Origin: Arsukibacterium sp. MJ3
Lineage (GTDB): Bacteria; Pseudomonadota; Gammaproteobacteria; Enterobacterales; Alteromonadaceae
Reading direction: 5' to 3'
DNA length: 64,000 nt
Assembly: GCF_000987765.1 (NCBI RefSeq)
Contig: NZ_LAHP01000007.1
Location: 62,001-126,000 of the forward strand
This document shows positions 1 to 8,101 of this stretch, piece after piece; position 1 is the stretch's first letter, and every line of letters starts with the position of its first letter. Position numbers and translations under genes: made by a program. The notes under the pieces were generated by a model that had not been told where the DNA came from, ran no database searches, and was given only the letters and a program-made list of their open reading frames with translations.

Positions 1-1
1 T

Positions 2-793
2 GCCGCCAATCAGCTGCCTGATCTTGCCGTTACCGTGCCTGACGGCTTTAGAGTGTATCAAGAGCAACCGCAACGCCAGGGCGCCGAGCGCGCAGGCCGG
101 CTGGTTGCGCAAAAAGTGATCACCAGTGCCATCATTGCCAACAGCGCTGGCGAATATCAATTACCTGAAATTAGTGTCCCCTGGTGGAATAGTCAAACCA
201 ATCGGTTGGAATATGCCGTGCTAGCAGGGCGTACTCTTAACATTAAAGCGGATCCTAACCGAAGGGCAGCCAGTCAGGCGTTAACTGAGCCGGCAATTAC
301 TTCATTGCCTGCGGCAGCACCCGCCCGGTTAGTATCTAGCTGGGCGTGGAGCCATACCAGCACCGCATTACTCAGTGGCTGGATGCTCACTCTGCTATTA
401 TTACTCTGGCAGTGGCAGCAACGTCGCCACGCTACTGTTAAGCACGCTTATAGCAACGATAATGCGAAGCACGCTACTACCGGCAGCGCCAATTTTGATA
501 GCCGGGCGTTACGCACTGCCTGTCGGCAACATGATAAAACAGCCGCCCGCCGGCAATTGCTGTTATGGGCGCGGCAGCAGCAACAGCTAAACCATGGCTC
601 ACTCGACGCCCTTAGCCAGCACATTACTGCCGGACCACTGCGTGAGCAGTTGACGTTACTTAATGCCGCCTTATACAGTGATAGTGCGGTTAAATGGCAA
701 GGTGATGCCCTGCTACAGGCCTGGTTAGCGTATCAGGCTAGTAGCAAAGCACCGGCGAACAACACTGCCCTGCCGCCACTTTACCCGCATTAA
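2..793 (+). CDS. BatD-like aerotolerance protein, C-terminal part (cut by window edge)
   Basis: The reading frame is open from base 2, so the gene begins before the window; the GTG at 35 is an internal codon. The visible part starts with a beta-rich segment ending in the pattern WWNSQTNRLEYA, typical of the last periplasmic domain of BatD proteins. One membrane segment (about 365-420) and a charged cytoplasmic tail follow. BatD proteins belong to Bat (Bacteroides aerotolerance) operons with BatA/BatB and a MoxR ATPase and are thought to work in envelope stress; the exact role is unknown. The rest of the operon would lie to the left. The family call rests on the C-terminal third only. Confidence 0.75.
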   Translation, partial: AANQLPDLAVTVPDGFRVYQEQPQRQGAERAGRLVAQKVITSAIIANSAGEYQLPEISVPWWNSQTNRLEYAVLAGRTLNIKADPNRRAASQALTEPAITSLPAAAPARLVSSWAWSHTSTALLSGWMLTLLLLLWQWQQRRHATVKHAYSNDNAKHATTGSANFDSRALRTACRQHDKTAARRQLLLWARQQQQLNHGSLDALSQHITAGPLREQLTLLNAALYSDSAVKWQGDALLQAWLAYQASSKAPANNTALPPLYPH

Positions 794-801
794 GATAGTT
801 A

Positions 802-828
802 AGCGCTTTACCGATACCATAAAGCGCT
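802..828 (+). terminator. Hairpin after batD-like gene
   Basis: A perfect 9-bp inverted repeat (802-810 and 820-828, loop 9 nt) lies just after the batD stop and before putP. No run of T follows, so it may be a weak or Rho-assisted terminator or an mRNA-stabilising hairpin. Confidence 0.4.
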
Positions 829-882
829 GGTAAGCCTGGGTTCATCTTGTTAGCATAAAAACAAATAATAAGGAGCTAGCTT

Positions 883-2379
883 TTGGAAATTGCAACTATT
901 TTTGCCCTGGGTATTTATTTCGCCGCCATGATTGGTATAGGTTTGTATGCTTATCGCAACACTGATGAAAGCGTATCGGGATACATGTTAGGTGGCCGCA
1001 AATTAGGGCCAGGCGTTACCGCCCTATCTGCCGGTGCCTCTGATATGAGTGGCTGGATGTTAATGGGGTTGCCGGGTGCCATGTACCTCACCGGATTAAG
1101 CAGTGCCTGGATTGCCGTAGGGTTGTTAATTGGTGCTTATCTTAACTATATCGTGGTGGCCCCCAGATTGCGGGTGTATACCGAAGTTGCTAACGACGCC
1201 ATCACCATTCCTGATTACTTTGAAAAACGCTTTGAAGACAACAGCCGGCTATTACGCGTGGTATCTTCAGTTGTTATTGTTATTTTCTTTACCCTTTATA
1301 CCTCATCTGGTGTGGTAGGTGGCGGCAAACTGTTTGAAAGCTCGTTTAACCTAAGCTACGAACTGGGTCTTTATGTTACTGCCGGCGTGGTGGTTATCTA
1401 CACCTTAATTGGTGGCTTTATGGCAGTCAGCATGACCGACTTCGTGCAGGGCTGTATTATGTTTGTCTCGTTAATACTGGTGCCGGTGGTGGCCCTGGAC
1501 CACCTTGGTGGCTTTGGCGAAGTAAAACAGGTAGTGTCCAGCATTGACCCGCAATTAATTAACTGGGTTGGCGCCTCGTCATTTATCGCTATTGTCTCTG
1601 CCTTATCCTGGGGCCTGGGGTATTTCGGCCAACCGCATATTATTGTGCGGTTTATGGCTATTCGTTCAGTAAAAGACATTAAAGCCGCACGGCGTATTGG
1701 TATGAGCTGGATGCTGGTTACCATAGTGGGTGCACTAATGACGGGTTTTGTCGGCATTGCCTATGTTGCACAAACTAAAATGACCTTAGCCGATCCGGAA
1801 ACTATCTTTATCGTGTTCTCGCAGTTTTTATTTCACCCCTTTATTGCCGGCTTTTTATTGGCGGCTATTTTAGCGGCAATTATGAGCACTATTTCATCAC
1901 AATTGCTGGTTACCTCCAGCTCGCTGACTGAAGATTTTTATAAAACCTTCGTTAAACGCAATGCCAGCCAACGCGAGCTGGTATTAGTAGGCAGAATTTC
2001 GGTGTTAGCCGTAGCATTGGTCGCCATTGCGCTGGCATATGATCGCGACAGTTCAGTGTTGCAGCTGGTAAGTAACGCCTGGGCTGGTTTTGGTGCGGCT
2101 TTTGGTCCTCTTATTATTCTAAGCCTGTATTGGCCCCGCATGACCTTTGCCGGTGCTCTTAGCGGAATTGTTATTGGCGCTACTACCGTCTTAATCTGGA
2201 TTTATGCGCCAATAACCATAAATGGTGCCAGCCTCAGCAGCACCGTTTATGAAATTATCCCGGGCTTTGTGCTTAGCACGCTAGCCATTGTTATTGTCAG
2301 TAAGTTTAGTAAGGACCCGGCACCCAGTGTGCTGGCCATGTTTAAAAAGATGCAACAGCAACTTAAAGCACAAAGTTAG
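883..2379 (+). CDS. putP: Sodium/proline symporter PutP
   Basis: This 498-residue inner-membrane protein of the sodium:solute symporter (SSS) family takes up proline with sodium. Length matches PutP and about 13 hydrophobic segments are visible. The signature GASDMSGWMLMGLPGA at residues 51-66 is nearly identical to the E. coli PutP helix that binds sodium and proline, including the key Asp (D54). The start is a TTG preceded by a good AAGGAG at about 870-875; no ATG fits as well. It stands alone, with hairpins on both sides. No putA is visible nearby. Confidence 0.93.
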   Translation: MEIATIFALGIYFAAMIGIGLYAYRNTDESVSGYMLGGRKLGPGVTALSAGASDMSGWMLMGLPGAMYLTGLSSAWIAVGLLIGAYLNYIVVAPRLRVYTEVANDAITIPDYFEKRFEDNSRLLRVVSSVVIVIFFTLYTSSGVVGGGKLFESSFNLSYELGLYVTAGVVVIYTLIGGFMAVSMTDFVQGCIMFVSLILVPVVALDHLGGFGEVKQVVSSIDPQLINWVGASSFIAIVSALSWGLGYFGQPHIIVRFMAIRSVKDIKAARRIGMSWMLVTIVGALMTGFVGIAYVAQTKMTLADPETIFIVFSQFLFHPFIAGFLLAAILAAIMSTISSQLLVTSSSLTEDFYKTFVKRNASQRELVLVGRISVLAVALVAIALAYDRDSSVLQLVSNAWAGFGAAFGPLIILSLYWPRMTFAGALSGIVIGATTVLIWIYAPITINGASLSSTVYEIIPGFVLSTLAIVIVSKFSKDPAPSVLAMFKKMQQQLKAQS

Positions 2380-2406
2380 CCGCCAGTACCTGGTTGGCCA
2401 TAATCG

Positions 2407-2442
2407 CCCCGCAGCGCAATAAAATACTTTCGCGTTGCGGGG
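2407..2442 (+). terminator. Stem-loop terminator candidate after putP
   Basis: An 11-bp GC-rich stem (2407-2417 with 2432-2442, one G-U pair) has a 14-nt AT-rich loop and lies 28 bases after the putP stop. The downstream sequence is only weakly T-rich. Confidence 0.5.
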
Positions 2443-2489
2443 AAAGTTTGCTAAATTACCCTCAATAGTCCAAGTGAGATATCTGCATT

Positions 2490-3710
2490 ATGTATTTCTA
2501 CGCTGCTAGGCAACCCATCCTTGACCGGAATAAAGCGTTATATGGCTACGAGCTACTGTTTCGGGACGGTTTAAGTAATGTATTTCCGGAAATTGACGGC
2601 GATGAAGCCACCTCCAGAATGATTGAAGGTAGTCAGTTCAGCTTTGGTTTAGAAGATTTTCTTGGTGACAAGCCTGGTTTTATTAACTTTACGCTTGAAA
2701 CCTTACTAAAAAAATACCCCAGTATGCTGCCAAAAGAGCAAGTGGTTATTGAGATCTTAGAAACAGTGCAGCCGGGTAAACGCTTATTAGCAGAATGTCA
2801 GCATTTAAAAGAGCAAGGCTACACTCTGGCACTGGACGACTATATTCATCAACCGGTCTGGCGCCACTTTTATCCGTTCATCGATATTATTAAAATTGAT
2901 TTTCGTTCCACCGATATTGCCACCATCAAACTAGTGCAGCAGGCTATTGCCGACTTTCCTCATATAAAAATGTTAGCAGAAAAGGTTGAAACCAACGAAG
3001 AGTTCCAGCAAGCATTAGACATGGGTTTCTTTTACTTTCAGGGGTTCTTCTTCTCACAACCTGAACTGATGCAAACTAAAGCCTTGTCGCCAGCACAAAT
3101 GACCTTAGCAGAACTGCTGTACGAAACGTCAAAAGCAGAGTTAGATTTGGTTAAAATCACTAATATTTTCCAACGTGACGTCAATTTATCTTACAAATTA
3201 TTGCGTTACAGTAACTCTTCTGTTTTTAAGCGCCGCGCTGAAATAGAAACCATCAAACAAGCATTGGTGGTGTTAGGCCAGGTTGAATTAAAGAAATTTT
3301 TATCACTGTTATTTACCGCTCAAATTAGCAGTGACAAACCGGCTGAATTAATGCGCATGTCGATGACCCGTGCCCGCTTTGCCGAAGGCCTCGCCACTAT
3401 TCACGGCAAAGTCGATACCGGCAAAGCTTTTCTTACCGGCTTAATGTCATTAATGGATGCTATTTTAGATGAATCTATTGCCAGTGTGATGGAAAAGCTG
3501 CCATTGGCAAAAGAAATTAAAGATGCACTGGTTGATCACACCGGCATTCTGGCCGACTATTTAACCTTAATAAAATATTACGAAACCGCACAATGGCAAC
3601 AGGCTAATCAGGCAATTGAAAGCCTGGGTATCGACACCGATAAGGTACCCGACGCTTACCATAACGCCGTGCAATGGGCTAACGAGCAAATGAAAGCCTT
3701 AGGGGATTAA
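2490..3710 (+). CDS. EAL-HDOD signalling protein (YuxH-like)
   Basis: A 406-residue cytoplasmic protein with an N-terminal EAL-type domain (about 1-195) and a C-terminal HDOD domain (about 200-390), the layout of YuxH-type proteins. EAL domains hydrolyse cyclic di-GMP. Several signature residues are kept: ELLFR (21-25), a glutamate in EILE (88-91), ALDDY (114-118), IKID (134-137) and AEKVET (163-168). The loop after the DD pair lacks the usual FGTG, so catalysis is uncertain and the protein may only bind nucleotide or partners. It is a single gene, convergent with comEA. A link to the EPS locus through c-di-GMP is possible but not shown. Confidence 0.85.
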   Translation: MYFYAARQPILDRNKALYGYELLFRDGLSNVFPEIDGDEATSRMIEGSQFSFGLEDFLGDKPGFINFTLETLLKKYPSMLPKEQVVIEILETVQPGKRLLAECQHLKEQGYTLALDDYIHQPVWRHFYPFIDIIKIDFRSTDIATIKLVQQAIADFPHIKMLAEKVETNEEFQQALDMGFFYFQGFFFSQPELMQTKALSPAQMTLAELLYETSKAELDLVKITNIFQRDVNLSYKLLRYSNSSVFKRRAEIETIKQALVVLGQVELKKFLSLLFTAQISSDKPAELMRMSMTRARFAEGLATIHGKVDTGKAFLTGLMSLMDAILDESIASVMEKLPLAKEIKDALVDHTGILADYLTLIKYYETAQWQQANQAIESLGIDTDKVPDAYHNAVQWANEQMKALGD

Positions 3711-3743
3711 TCCAAAGGCCTCACCTTTAACAGTGCCTGCCTG

Positions 3744-4055
3744 CTACTCAAATGTCAGGTACTGGGCAACTTTAGCAGCAAGTTTATCGCCAATGCCTTT
3801 TACCTCGGTCAATTGTTGCTGGCTTTTTATCGGGCCGTTAGTTTGTACATAACTCACAATGGCCTCTGCTTTGGCTTTGCCAATACCGGGTACGGCTTCC
3901 AGTTGTTCGGCACTGGCTTTATTAATATTTAATTTTTGTTGCTGCCGCGCGTTTACCGTTGCTTTATCTAGCGTTGCACCGGGTTTAGCCGCAAACGTCT
4001 GGTTAGCCGCTAAGGTTAGGCCGGTTAACAATATTGCTATCATCAAATTTTTCAT
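3744..4055 (-). CDS. ComEA-like helix-hairpin-helix DNA-binding protein
   Basis: A 103-residue secreted protein: signal peptide about 1-22 (hydrophobic core, cleavage near TFA-AKP), a short linker, then two helix-hairpin-helix motifs (residues about 44-100) with VPGIGKAKAEAI and VKGIGDKLAAKV. This is the compact ComEA form of Gram-negative bacteria, which binds incoming DNA in the periplasm during natural transformation. An AAGGAA ribosome site precedes the ATG. No other competence gene is adjacent, so competence itself is not shown. Confidence 0.85.
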   Translation of the reverse strand: MKNLMIAILLTGLTLAANQTFAAKPGATLDKATVNARQQQKLNINKASAEQLEAVPGIGKAKAEAIVSYVQTNGPIKSQQQLTEVKGIGDKLAAKVAQYLTFE

Positions 4056-4379
4056 AGTTTATTCCTTAAAGTAAATTAAGGTTGCCTCCCTGCAAAGTGA
4101 GTATTTGGTAAGCTTTAACCACTACTGCTGTTTAGATTGGCAAATTAACCAGTGGCCTGGCGCAAACTCCAGAGATGCAACATTTTTATACCAATCAACT
4201 TTAAAATAGATTAATTATTTACTTTTGCAATAATTATTTAACGTAATTGAAAATTTATTGCTCATTAAGGTTCAGCGACAATTAAGGCTATGCAGCCTAG
4301 TCTATGCCTCAGTGCTGCAACAAGTTGATTGCTGCAAAGAATAGAGTTCGGTAACATACTGAAAAACGTGGAGAGATGC
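4056..4379. other. Divergent intergenic region, comEA / PepSY gene
   Basis: About 320 bases without a gene. It must hold the promoters of comEA (leftward) and the PepSY-regulator-kinase operon (rightward). A strongly AT-rich tract occupies about 4195-4265, and a short inverted repeat (AGGCT / AGCCT) lies near 4286-4299. I could not fix a convincing -35/-10 pair or a paired PhoP box. Confidence 0.6.
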
Positions 4380-4637
4380 ATGCTTCGATTAATGCGAATG
4401 TTTTTGCTGTTGTTTGCGATGATGCTTGCGCCCAATGCCGTAGCGTTAACTAACCAACAACCTGAAGTCAGTAAAGAACAAGCCACCGAGCTGGCACAAC
4501 AACGCTTTCCAGGCAAAATATTAAAAGTACAGGCTGAAAGCAGCCAATATCGCGTTCGGTTGATGCAAGAAAATGGCAGAGTCGTTACTGTGCTGGTCAA
4601 CAATCGCACTGGCCAGGTTAAAAGGGATAACAAGTAA
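4380..4637 (+). CDS. Small exported PepSY-domain protein
   Basis: An 85-residue protein with a signal peptide (about 1-23, hydrophobic core MFLLLFAMMLA) followed by one PepSY domain: the helix SKEQATELAQQRFPGKIL, then strands ending NNRTGQVKR. PepSY domains are often peptidase inhibitors or sensor accessories. The ATG at 4380 is preferred over an in-frame ATG at 4329 because it gives a proper signal peptide and has GGAGAG just upstream. Its stop overlaps the start of the response regulator, so the three genes form one operon; small PepSY proteins commonly sit beside PhoPQ-like pairs and may modulate the kinase. Confidence 0.8.
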   Translation: MLRLMRMFLLLFAMMLAPNAVALTNQQPEVSKEQATELAQQRFPGKILKVQAESSQYRVRLMQENGRVVTVLVNNRTGQVKRDNK

Positions 4638-5314
4638 TGCGAGTATTAGTGGTTGAAGATGAAACATTGTTAGCCGAGCAGATTAAACAACAGTTACTGC
4701 AGCAACAATTTAGTGTTGATATTGCGCATGACGGCGACGATGGCTGGTTTAAATTAGCAGAATACCCTTACGATCTGGCGCTGATTGATCTGGGCCTGCC
4801 GAAAATGGACGGCTTAACCCTGATCCGTAAAGCCAGACAGCAAGACATTAAAACGCCGATTATTATTTTAACTGCCCGCGGTAGCTGGCAGGAAAAAGTA
4901 GAAGGCCTTGATGCCGGAGCCGATGATTACTTAACTAAACCTTTTCATGGTGAAGAGTTACTGGCTCGTTGTAATGCCTTAATACGCCGCGCTGCTGGCC
5001 AACCCGACCCTACCCTCAGTGCTGGCCCGGTATCGTTGAATAGCCGAACCCAGCAAGTCTGGCTTAATGACACTGAAGTTAGCCTTACCGCTTACGAATA
5101 TAAAGTACTCGAGTACTTTATGATGAACCCCTGCAAGGTAATTTCTAAAACTGAGCTTACTGAGCACATTTACGATCAAGACTTTGATTTAGACAGCAAC
5201 GTCATCGAAGTATTTGTATTACGCCTGCGTAAAAAACTCGATCCCGACGGTGATTTAAAACCCATTGAAACACTGCGTGGCCGGGGTTATCGCTTTAACC
5301 TGACTATCAGCTAG
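4637..5314 (+). CDS. OmpR/PhoP-family response regulator
   Basis: A 225-residue two-domain regulator. The receiver domain (1-115) shows the acidic pocket VVEDE, the phospho-acceptor D51 in LIDLGLP, and the conserved Lys in LTKPFHG. The C-terminal winged-helix domain (about 128-223) ends with LRGRGYRF, typical of the OmpR family. The overall pattern is closest to PhoP. It starts on the last base of the PepSY gene and is followed after 2 nt by its kinase gene. It likely regulates envelope or cation-stress genes; targets cannot be read from here. Confidence 0.9.
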   Translation: MRVLVVEDETLLAEQIKQQLLQQQFSVDIAHDGDDGWFKLAEYPYDLALIDLGLPKMDGLTLIRKARQQDIKTPIIILTARGSWQEKVEGLDAGADDYLTKPFHGEELLARCNALIRRAAGQPDPTLSAGPVSLNSRTQQVWLNDTEVSLTAYEYKVLEYFMMNPCKVISKTELTEHIYDQDFDLDSNVIEVFVLRLRKKLDPDGDLKPIETLRGRGYRFNLTIS

Positions 5315-5316
5315 CA

Positions 5317-6627
5317 ATGATGCTATCACTAAAGGTTCGACAAGGCCTGGTTAGCATAATGTTATTATTGCTGTTGCTGCCCAGCTCGTTTGTAGCTATT
5401 GATCAGGCATTTTTTACTCAGCTATTAACCAGTGCCGAGCAAAAGCTTGAAGTACATATGTACGCTATTTTGTCTGATTTAAAAATTAATGATGAAAAAG
5501 TAGAATTAAATAACAATACGTTATCGCCAGATTTTTTTCGGCCAGACTCTGGTTTAAGTGCTTATATTACCAAAACAGATGCGGTGATGTGGCAATCAGA
5601 TTCGTCTATAAGCCAGTACTTTACCCCGCCTGGCACCAACTTGGTACCCGGCCAGCATGCGTTTTATGAATACAACGATGGCAACCAGCAATATTGGTTA
5701 TTAAGCATTGCCTTGTTGTTTGATTCTGGCGAACAAATCCGCCCGCTTACCATTCATATTGTGCAAACCAATGCGATGTTAACAGCGCCTTATCTAACGT
5801 TTCGTAACACCTTACTGCGTTGGTTTATCTGGATTGGCGCCGGCCTGGTGCTTTTTAGCATCTTGGCGTACTACTGGACGACCAAGCCACTAAGTAAGTT
5901 AGATCAGGAAATTCGCAAACTCGAAGGCGGTGAGCAAGATCACCTCAGTGGTAATTACCCTGCTGAGCTAACCAACATTAAAGAAGACTTAAATTTACTG
6001 CTGGCGCAACAAAACCGTCAAAAGCAACGCTACCGTAATCATTTAAGTGATCTGGCGCATGCCCTGAAAACCCCGGTTGCCGTGCTAAATACCTCAGCGC
6101 TTAGCCAACAACCTGAATTAAAAGAGCAACTGGATCGCATAAGCGCCATGATCGACCATCAGCTGAAAAGAGCCAGCAGTTCGGGTCAGGATATCTGGAA
6201 AAAACAATTTGAAATTCTGCCGCATGTCGAAAAACTCTCTAATGCGCTGCAGAAAATTTACCGCAACAAAGATTTAATTATTCAGGTAGATTGCGCTACT
6301 AATGCCATGTTCCGCGGCGATGAAACCGATTTAATGGAAATACTGGGTAATTTACTCGATAACGCCTGTAAAGCATGTCAGCATCAGGTTAAGCTTACCG
6401 TAACGCAATACCCGCTAAATATCATTGTTGACGATGACGGCCCCGGTATTGCCATAGACGCCCGTAAAAAATTATTTAAGCGCGGCACCCGGCTCGACAC
6501 CTATAAAGACGGTCATGGCGTGGGGTTGTCGATAGTAGCCGAGCTGGTCACATCCTATTCAGGCGGTTTACAAATAACCGACAGTCCGTTAGGCGGTGCC
6601 AGATTTGAACTGTTATTTCCAGAATAA
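5317..6627 (+). CDS. PhoQ-like sensor histidine kinase
   Basis: A 436-residue inner-membrane kinase: first membrane helix about 10-28, periplasmic sensor about 35-165, second helix about 168-187, short HAMP-like linker, then a dimerisation domain with phospho-acceptor H248 in DLAHALKTPVAVL. That H-box is closer to PhoQ than to most kinases. An ATPase domain follows with N box (ILGNLLDNACKA), DDDGPGI and GHGVGLSIV. It pairs with the preceding regulator (2-nt gap). The signal is unknown; PhoQ homologues sense divalent cations, low pH or cationic peptides. Confidence 0.9.
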   Translation: MMLSLKVRQGLVSIMLLLLLLPSSFVAIDQAFFTQLLTSAEQKLEVHMYAILSDLKINDEKVELNNNTLSPDFFRPDSGLSAYITKTDAVMWQSDSSISQYFTPPGTNLVPGQHAFYEYNDGNQQYWLLSIALLFDSGEQIRPLTIHIVQTNAMLTAPYLTFRNTLLRWFIWIGAGLVLFSILAYYWTTKPLSKLDQEIRKLEGGEQDHLSGNYPAELTNIKEDLNLLLAQQNRQKQRYRNHLSDLAHALKTPVAVLNTSALSQQPELKEQLDRISAMIDHQLKRASSSGQDIWKKQFEILPHVEKLSNALQKIYRNKDLIIQVDCATNAMFRGDETDLMEILGNLLDNACKACQHQVKLTVTQYPLNIIVDDDGPGIAIDARKKLFKRGTRLDTYKDGHGVGLSIVAELVTSYSGGLQITDSPLGGARFELLFPE

Positions 6628-6717
6628 CCACCTAAAACGTAAGCAATACCCGATAACAACTGATCGTCCCGCCTTGCACCGACGTAATTCCAGCAAATAC
6701 TACGAGGAACCTCCACA

Positions 6718-7080
6718 ATGGAACTAAACCTGGCGACAATAAAAATCAAAAACCTGCGCTTACGCACCTTTATCGGCATTAAAGATGATGAAGTGAATAA
6801 TAAGCAGGATGTCATTATCAACGCTCGAATTCAATACAGCGCCAATAATGCCGCCAACAGTGATGACATGAATAACGCACTAAATTACCGCACTATCACC
6901 AAACAAATTATCGAATTGGTAGAAATGAACCGCTTTAGCTTATTAGAAAAACTTACCGCCGATGTATTGGCCTTAGCCAGTGCGCATCCTGCGGTTAAAT
7001 TTGCTGAAGTAGAAATTGATAAGCCATATGCACTGCGGTTTGCTGACTCGGTATCGCTAACCTTATCGGTAAATAAATAA
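6718..7080 (+). CDS. folX: Dihydroneopterin triphosphate 2'-epimerase FolX
   Basis: A 120-residue protein of the FolB/FolX fold. The start [16 protein letters not shown] and the middle ALNYRT and NRFSLLEKL follow E. coli FolX closely, including length, which separates it from FolB aldolase. FolX epimerises 7,8-dihydroneopterin triphosphate to the dihydromonapterin form, used for the phenylalanine hydroxylase cofactor in some bacteria. GAGGAA lies just before the ATG. The next gene is yfcH, as in E. coli, which supports the assignment. Confidence 0.92.
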   Translation: MELNLATIKIKNLRLRTFIGIKDDEVNNKQDVIINARIQYSANNAANSDDMNNALNYRTITKQIIELVEMNRFSLLEKLTADVLALASAHPAVKFAEVEIDKPYALRFADSVSLTLSVNK

Positions 7081-7139
7081 TAAAGCAGCCGTTAAGCGCT
7101 ATACTTAACAACGTTATTTCATTTTAAAAGAGGCAAGCC

Positions 7140-8030
7140 ATGCGTATTTTAGTCACCGGCGGTACCGGCTTAATTGGTTCTGCACTGCTTAAATATTGGC
7201 ATGGCCAGCACCAAATAACGGTGTTAACCCGCGCTGCAGTAGCAAAGTTACCGAAAAAGTCTGATATTACCTATGTAAACAGTTTAAAACAGGTCGATTT
7301 TAACCAGCTCGATGCCGTAATTAACCTGGCAGGCGAGCCCATTGCCAACAAGCGTTGGACCGACGCGCAAAAACAACGTATTTGTAATAGCCGCTGGCAT
7401 ATTACTGAACAACTTAGTGAACACATACAGGCAGCCAGTACGCCGCCAGCCTGCCTGATAAGCGGCTCTGCAGTCGGTTTTTATGGCCGGCAAGGTGCAG
7501 AATTTATTACGGAAGAATACCGTGCATTTTATCCTGAATTTAGTCATGACATTTGCGCCCGCTGGGAAAACCTTGCCATGCGCGCTGACAGCGAAAAAAC
7601 CCGGGTTTGTCTGCTGCGTACCGGCATAGTGTTATCTGCCAAGGGCGGCGCATTAGCTAAAATGTTGCCGGCATTTCGTTTTGGTTTAGGCGGCCCATTG
7701 GGCAATGGCGAGCAATATATGTCATGGATCCATATTAATGACATGGTAAAGCTCATCGACTTTTTATTACAGTCACCCACTCTGCAAGGGCCTTTCAATG
7801 CCGTAGCACCAAAGGCCGTTACCAATCAGCAGTTCAGTCAGGATTTAGCAAAACGTTTAAAACGGCCAGCTAAATTTACTATGCCGGCGTTTATGCTACG
7901 GCTGTTATTTGGTGAAATGGCAGATTTACTGCTATATGGCCAACGTGTTGTGCCACAACAAGCAGTAGACGCCGGCTTTAAATTTCAGTTTGCTAATCTG
8001 CCAGCGGCGCTGGCAGATTTAGAATTATAA
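7140..8030 (+). CDS. yfcH: TIGR01777-type NAD(P)-dependent epimerase YfcH
   Basis: A 296-residue SDR-superfamily protein with an N-terminal Rossmann motif GGTGLIGSALL (residues about 7-17), the SGSAVGFYG segment of this family, and the SDR39U1-type C-terminal domain (GEMADLLLYGQRVVP). The substrate is unknown; in animals the homologue is SDR39U1. It follows folX by 59 nt, the same order as in E. coli. Confidence 0.9.
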   Translation: MRILVTGGTGLIGSALLKYWHGQHQITVLTRAAVAKLPKKSDITYVNSLKQVDFNQLDAVINLAGEPIANKRWTDAQKQRICNSRWHITEQLSEHIQAASTPPACLISGSAVGFYGRQGAEFITEEYRAFYPEFSHDICARWENLAMRADSEKTRVCLLRTGIVLSAKGGALAKMLPAFRFGLGGPLGNGEQYMSWIHINDMVKLIDFLLQSPTLQGPFNAVAPKAVTNQQFSQDLAKRLKRPAKFTMPAFMLRLLFGEMADLLLYGQRVVPQQAVDAGFKFQFANLPAALADLEL

Positions 8031-8058
8031 ACCATTACCCTATTTTTATCCGCTAATA

Positions 8059-8084
8059 CGGTTAACCTGAAACAGCGTTAACCG
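8059..8084. terminator. Inverted repeat between convergent yfcH and ybbP
   Basis: An 8-bp perfect stem (8059-8066 with 8077-8084, 10-nt loop) lies in the 71-base gap between two convergent genes. It could end transcription from both sides, but neither side has a clear T run. Confidence 0.35.
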
Positions 8085-8101
8085 GTAATGGCTGCAAGCT
8101 G

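Noticed and set aside
1398..1757. 119-residue minus-strand ORF inside putP
   Set aside because: It is a shadow of the putP reading frame with no motif or ribosome site.
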